DNA of 10,071 bases, taken from assembly GCA_001970855.1 (NCBI GenBank), contig LSSN01002470.1:1-10071 (forward strand). Direction: 5' to 3'. The notes under the pieces are model-generated. The model ran no database searches. It had not been told where the DNA came from and worked only from the letters and a program-made list of their open reading frames with translations. Origin of the DNA: Smittium culicis (taxonomy: Eukaryota; Kickxellomycota; Harpellomycetes; Harpellales; Legeriomycetaceae). Shown here one piece after another: positions 8,308 through 10,071 of this stretch. Positions within the stretch are counted from its first letter, which is position 1. Each line of letters starts with the position of its first letter. A program made the position numbers and the translations under genes.

Positions 8308-8718
8308 ATACCAGAAACTGCCAAGCATTTGTAAACTAAAAAATAAAAAAATTAGTGGTAGTCATAAATAAAATTAATACTCTAATACCAAAATTGATTA
8401 ATAAAATAATTAACTTGTTCATTCGAGTTCCTATACAAGACTACTGAGTGTTTATCCAATGAAATAAATATCAAGATAACATCTGAAAGATACTCCTAGG
8501 CATAGCTTCAGTAGGTTGCATGATCGAAATCACTATTAGTGTCGGAATTAAGTTCAATTAAAAAAAATTGAATTTTCTGATACAATTGAGCTCCTAGTCA
8601 AAGCCTGCATCTAACAAAATTAATAAAAAATAATCACCTACTCAAAAGTAGAAATAGTCCACCTGGCTTTCTTGAAATAATCTACAAAATGGCTGAGATC
8701 AGAATTTCTGTCTAATAA
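8308..8718 (-). pseudogene. Integrase core of the decayed copia element
   Basis: On the minus strand D-L-S-H-F-V-D-Y-F-K-K begins at 8700 and resembles the first catalytic block (DDYSR..W..F.K). N-S-D-T-N-S-D-F has its D at 8543-8541 and resembles RSDNG.EF. T-Q-stop-S-C-I-G-T-R-M-N spans about 8448-8417 and aligns with TPQQNG..ER(K/M)N, the catalytic E position (8428-8426) now being T. S-F-W follows with FW at 8316-8311, matching the conserved (L)P.SFW block. The D-to-D interval is about 52 residues and D-to-E about 38, close to family spacing. The blocks lie in different frames, so several indels have occurred. Confidence 0.5.
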
Positions 8719-8736
8719 TTATATTATGCATAGATA

Positions 8737-8931
8737 TTACCCTATGTAATGAAGAAAGAGTCGGTTTCTTTTATTTAGTAATGATTCTCGTCCGTAATCA
8801 CTTTCCGCAAAATCTTTTATCGTTAAAACGAATAACCTCGGCCAATGCTTGTCCAAAAATAACAGAAATTTTACTATAGTATACTTAGAATGGTGCACCT
8901 GTTAGCACCTAAAATGCTCAAGAAATTTCAC
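8737..8931 (-). pseudogene. GAG-pre-integrase / zinc-binding part of the decayed copia element
   Basis: A minus-strand frame of 54 codons (8901-8737) contains G-R-E-S-L-L-N-K-R-N-R (8793-8761). Its G, S, N, K and R sit exactly where copia elements have C..C..GK..R, with both cysteines lost. Just upstream, H-F-R-C-stop (H at 8916-8914) and H-H-S-K-Y resemble the H.RLGH....K...L start of the GAG-pre-integrase domain. A second minus frame and a plus-strand frame of about 60 codons are also open here, so openness alone is not evidence; the motif spacing is. Confidence 0.4.
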
Positions 8932-9046
8932 TATTTGAAGTCAGTTTGTTAGCTTTAACAATTTTTTAATATAAATGTTTTTCATATATCATTTTAGTAA
9001 TCGATGCAGTGATAAAACTAAAAACCTTCCTGTACGAATCAAGTTG

Positions 9047-9060
9047 TTTTTTTTTTTTTT
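9047..9060. repeat. T14 homopolymer
   Basis: Fourteen consecutive T residues. On the minus strand this is an A14 run inside the decayed copia region, between its protease and pre-integrase blocks, where no such run belongs in coding sequence. It may mark a later retroposed insertion or simple slippage. Confidence 0.9.
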
Positions 9061-9178
9061 AATAGTACACTATTTTCCAGTAAAATTTAAACTTTTTGCT
9101 CGGCATATGTAGTTAAAAATGCAAATATTATCCAAGTATTGTTGAAAAATTCTTCCGTAATCTGCTATAAAAACACTA

Positions 9179-9204
9179 AAATAACTTCATAAGTGAGGTT
9201 ATTT
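9179..9204. repeat. Stem-loop, 10-bp stem with one G-T pair
   Basis: Bases 9179-9188 pair with 9195-9204 around a 6-base loop (ATAAGT). Three of the pairs are G-C. A second inverted repeat, CTAATTATC (9268-9276) with GATAATTAG (9293-9301), lies 64 bases on. Confidence 0.4.
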
Positions 9205-9337
9205 GAATGAGCTAAATTTTTTCGTTTAAAACACATTCTTTTTGCGTATTTTTTGCTTTTTTATCAACTAATTATCTTTAGTTATACGATTTGATAATTA
9301 GATATTTAAATCAAGACATTAAAATTCGTTTATTTTT

Positions 9338-9553
9338 TTAATAATAATTTTGGATATCAATAGTTCTAGAGAAAAAATCTATCACATTTATTAGGTGCGA
9401 TATAGATTCTGTGCCTATAAATTCTCGCTAGCTGTAGATGTATTGTTTGGTTAAAAAACCTTCAATATTATTATCAGCAATTATTTCATACCAAACAATC
9501 TGTAAAAATAGTAATGTATCTTGAGTGCTAAAATTTGCAATAAAGGAGTGGGT
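9338..9553 (-). pseudogene. Protease-like part of the decayed copia element
   Basis: A 71-codon minus-strand frame with a single internal stop (9430-9428) contains F-I-G-T-E-S-I-S-H-L-I-N. It lines up residue by residue with the copia aspartic protease block (W-I-hydrophobic-D-S-G-A-x-x-H-M-x-N). The catalytic D is now G (GGC, 9415-9413), while S-H (H at 9397-9395) and the later F are kept. It lies about 167 residues before the pre-integrase H, somewhat more than typical. V-I-D-F-F-S-R just after it could instead be read as an integrase motif, but order and spacing favour the protease reading. Confidence 0.4.
9442..9499. repeat. 10-bp perfect inverted repeat, 38-base spacer
   Basis: ATTGTTTGGT (9442-9451) and ACCAAACAAT (9490-9499) are exact complements. 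They lie inside the protease-like copia remnant, so a chance origin in old coding sequence is plausible. Terminal inverted repeats of a tiny element are the alternative. Confidence 0.4.
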
Positions 9554-9564
9554 TTATTTTTAAT

Positions 9565-9586
9565 TATATCTCTGAGAGGAGATATA
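9565..9586. repeat. 8-bp perfect stem-loop
   Basis: TATATCTC (9565-9572) pairs with GAGATATA (9579-9586) around TGAGAG. It lies between the last copia-like frame and the plus-strand ORF at 9807. TATATATA at 9583-9590, about 220 bases before that ORF, could serve as its TATA element, but the evidence is weak. Confidence 0.35.
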
Positions 9587-9694
9587 TATAGTGTTATCAA
9601 TTTTATTGGATAAAACAAAACGAAATTACAAATTTAGAAAATTTTTAAAAATAAAACAAAGTTTTCAAAAACGAAATTTTCCTTAAATATGCTT

Positions 9695-9773
9695 GTAAGG
9701 TACGATATTTTATCCTTATCATCTTTTCCTTCGCATAGGTACACTACCATCATTGAAATTATTGATATTATAG
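9695..9773 (+). other. Possible leader intron upstream of the gag-like ORF
   Basis: GTAAGG at 9695 resembles a donor. Pyrimidine-rich sequence follows, with acceptors GCATAG ending at 9738 and TTATAG ending at 9773. Removal would leave the A19 run and the ATG at 9807. It is a prediction from splice-like signals only. If splicing used 9773, the in-frame stop at 9771-9773 would be removed and the N-terminus could in principle extend upstream. Confidence 0.2.
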
Positions 9774-9779
9774 GAATAT

Positions 9780-9798
9780 AAAAAAAAAAAAAAAAAAA
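9780..9798 (+). repeat. A19 homopolymer just before the gag-like start codon
   Basis: Nineteen A residues end eight bases before the ATG at 9807. In a retroelement leader such a tract may influence initiation or may be an old poly(A) junction left by a retroposition event. It also marks the boundary between AT-desert composition and balanced coding composition. Confidence 0.9.
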
Positions 9799-9806
9799 TC
9801 CTTAAA

Positions 9807-10071
9807 ATGGAATCCCAACTACTTGAAATCATTCAAAATTTATCACTTAAAGTTGATGCTCTCTACGCCGATAGAGAAAGAACCAACACCCATCAAGAAC
9901 ATACGATGGATATGCAAGAACAGGATTTTGATCCTTATGCAAAAACCAGGGCCCCACAAGTCGAAATCGAAGCTTATCCGGAACTAATGGACGCAATCCC
10001 GAACATGAAAGAAGACTTTTTCAGAAGTCCACTCACAGACGAGGAGCGTAAGGAAATCATTTATGGCCAGG
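9807..10071 (+). CDS. Gag-like retroelement protein, N-terminal 88 residues (runs off the window)
   Basis: The frame is open from ATG 9807 to the window end with no stop. The start sits in AAAATGG, and an in-frame stop at 9771-9773 supports it. Residues 4-19 form an amphipathic helix with hydrophobic positions L5, L6, I9, L12, L14, V16 and L19, plausibly a short coiled coil. Residues 29-50 are polar with F-D-P-Y-A-K-T-R. Residues 57-86 hold a conserved-looking Y-P-E-L-M-D-A-I-P segment and E-D-F-F-R-S-P-L-T followed by D-E-E-R-K-E. From memory this resembles structural (gag/ORF1) proteins of fungal retrotransposons, possibly of DIRS or Ty3 type, abundant in Harpellales; I cannot verify the class. 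Codons use C and G freely at third positions, unlike everything to the left, which suggests a recent, intact element. RT and other domains would be expected to the right. Confidence 0.6.
   Translation, partial: MESQLLEIIQNLSLKVDALYADRERTNTHQEHTMDMQEQDFDPYAKTRAPQVEIEAYPELMDAIPNMKEDFFRSPLTDEERKEIIYGQ

Larger units (their letters stand above)
6944..9553 (-). pseudogene. Decayed Ty1/copia-type pol region (protease, integrase, RT)
   Basis: Reading the minus strand, scattered short frames carry Ty1/copia pol motifs in canonical order: protease-like (9415), GAG-pre-integrase H and C..C..GK..R (8916-8761), integrase D/D/E positions and FW (8700-8311), pre-RT W-17-W..LV (7811-7743), RT start (7464-7261) and a weak LYGLK-like block (6997-6968). 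Single motifs could be chance; their shared strand, order and spacing are the argument. Many stops, frame changes and replaced catalytic residues show it is non-functional. Gag would lie to the right, where a plus-strand ORF begins at 9807, and no long terminal repeat is visible. The region is somewhat less AT-rich than the desert to its left, as expected of eroding coding DNA. Boundaries are those of the recognisable motifs only. Confidence 0.6.

Noticed and set aside
8695..8877. Plus-strand frame open for about 60 codons
   Set aside because: No ATG near its beginning and no recognisable motif. It lies opposite the GAG-pre-integrase block and reflects locally higher G+C.
9338..9400. V-I-D-F-F-S-R read as an integrase first-aspartate motif
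   Set aside because: A better placed integrase D/D/E set lies at 8700-8426. The residues just before this string align with the protease block instead.
1..10071. CRISPR array, rRNA, prokaryotic operon or riboswitch
   Set aside because: No regularly spaced repeats with unique spacers, no conserved rRNA blocks and no bacterial gene layout; the composition and retroelement remains point to a eukaryote.

Overview
The window looks like eukaryotic DNA from a very AT-rich genome. By eye it is roughly 80-85% A+T, with almost no long open frames, CCAAT/TATA-like elements, splice-like signals and retroelement remains. An early-diverging fungus is my best guess. The protein starting at 9807 reminds me, from memory only, of retroelement proteins of gut-dwelling Harpellales such as Smittium or Zancudomyces. 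This is not a bacterial locus and it holds no CRISPR array, rRNA or tRNA that I can support.

Layout, left edge to about 1250: 2.3 copies of a 49-bp tandem repeat (1-112), a strong imperfect inverted repeat (198-264), a possible broken coding scrap on the minus strand (320-456), a (TAA)7 microsatellite, a CCAAT-plus-TATA pair (624-660) with a possible 5' leader intron, and a doubtful 60-residue ORF. From about 1250 to 6940 there is essentially an AT desert. It has short palindromes and hairpins, homopolymer runs, a (TA)10 repeat, a G8 run, a less AT-rich island at 3320-3400 and one doubtful 39-residue ORF at 4225.

The main hidden content is on the minus strand from about 9553 down to 6944. 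It is a heavily mutated Ty1/copia-type pol region that ORF calling misses because stops and frameshifts break every frame. Motifs occur in canonical order, and several keep near-canonical spacing. They are a protease-like motif (about 9415), a GAG-pre-integrase H and C..C..GK..R block (8916-8761), integrase D, D and E positions (8700, 8543, 8428) and a downstream FW (8316). These are followed by a pre-RT W-17-W..LV block (7811-7743) and the RT start with KYKAR, G, Q, IF..V.K and ILSL (7464-7261). Most catalytic positions are substituted, so the element is dead.

The right edge (9807-10071, plus strand) carries the only convincing intact coding sequence: the first 88 residues of a gag-like retroelement protein. 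Its base composition is far less AT-biased, and it is preceded by a 19-base A run and a good start context. It runs off the window. A young element lying next to, and divergently oriented from, an ancient copia copy suggests nested transposon insertion in a repeat-rich intergenic region.
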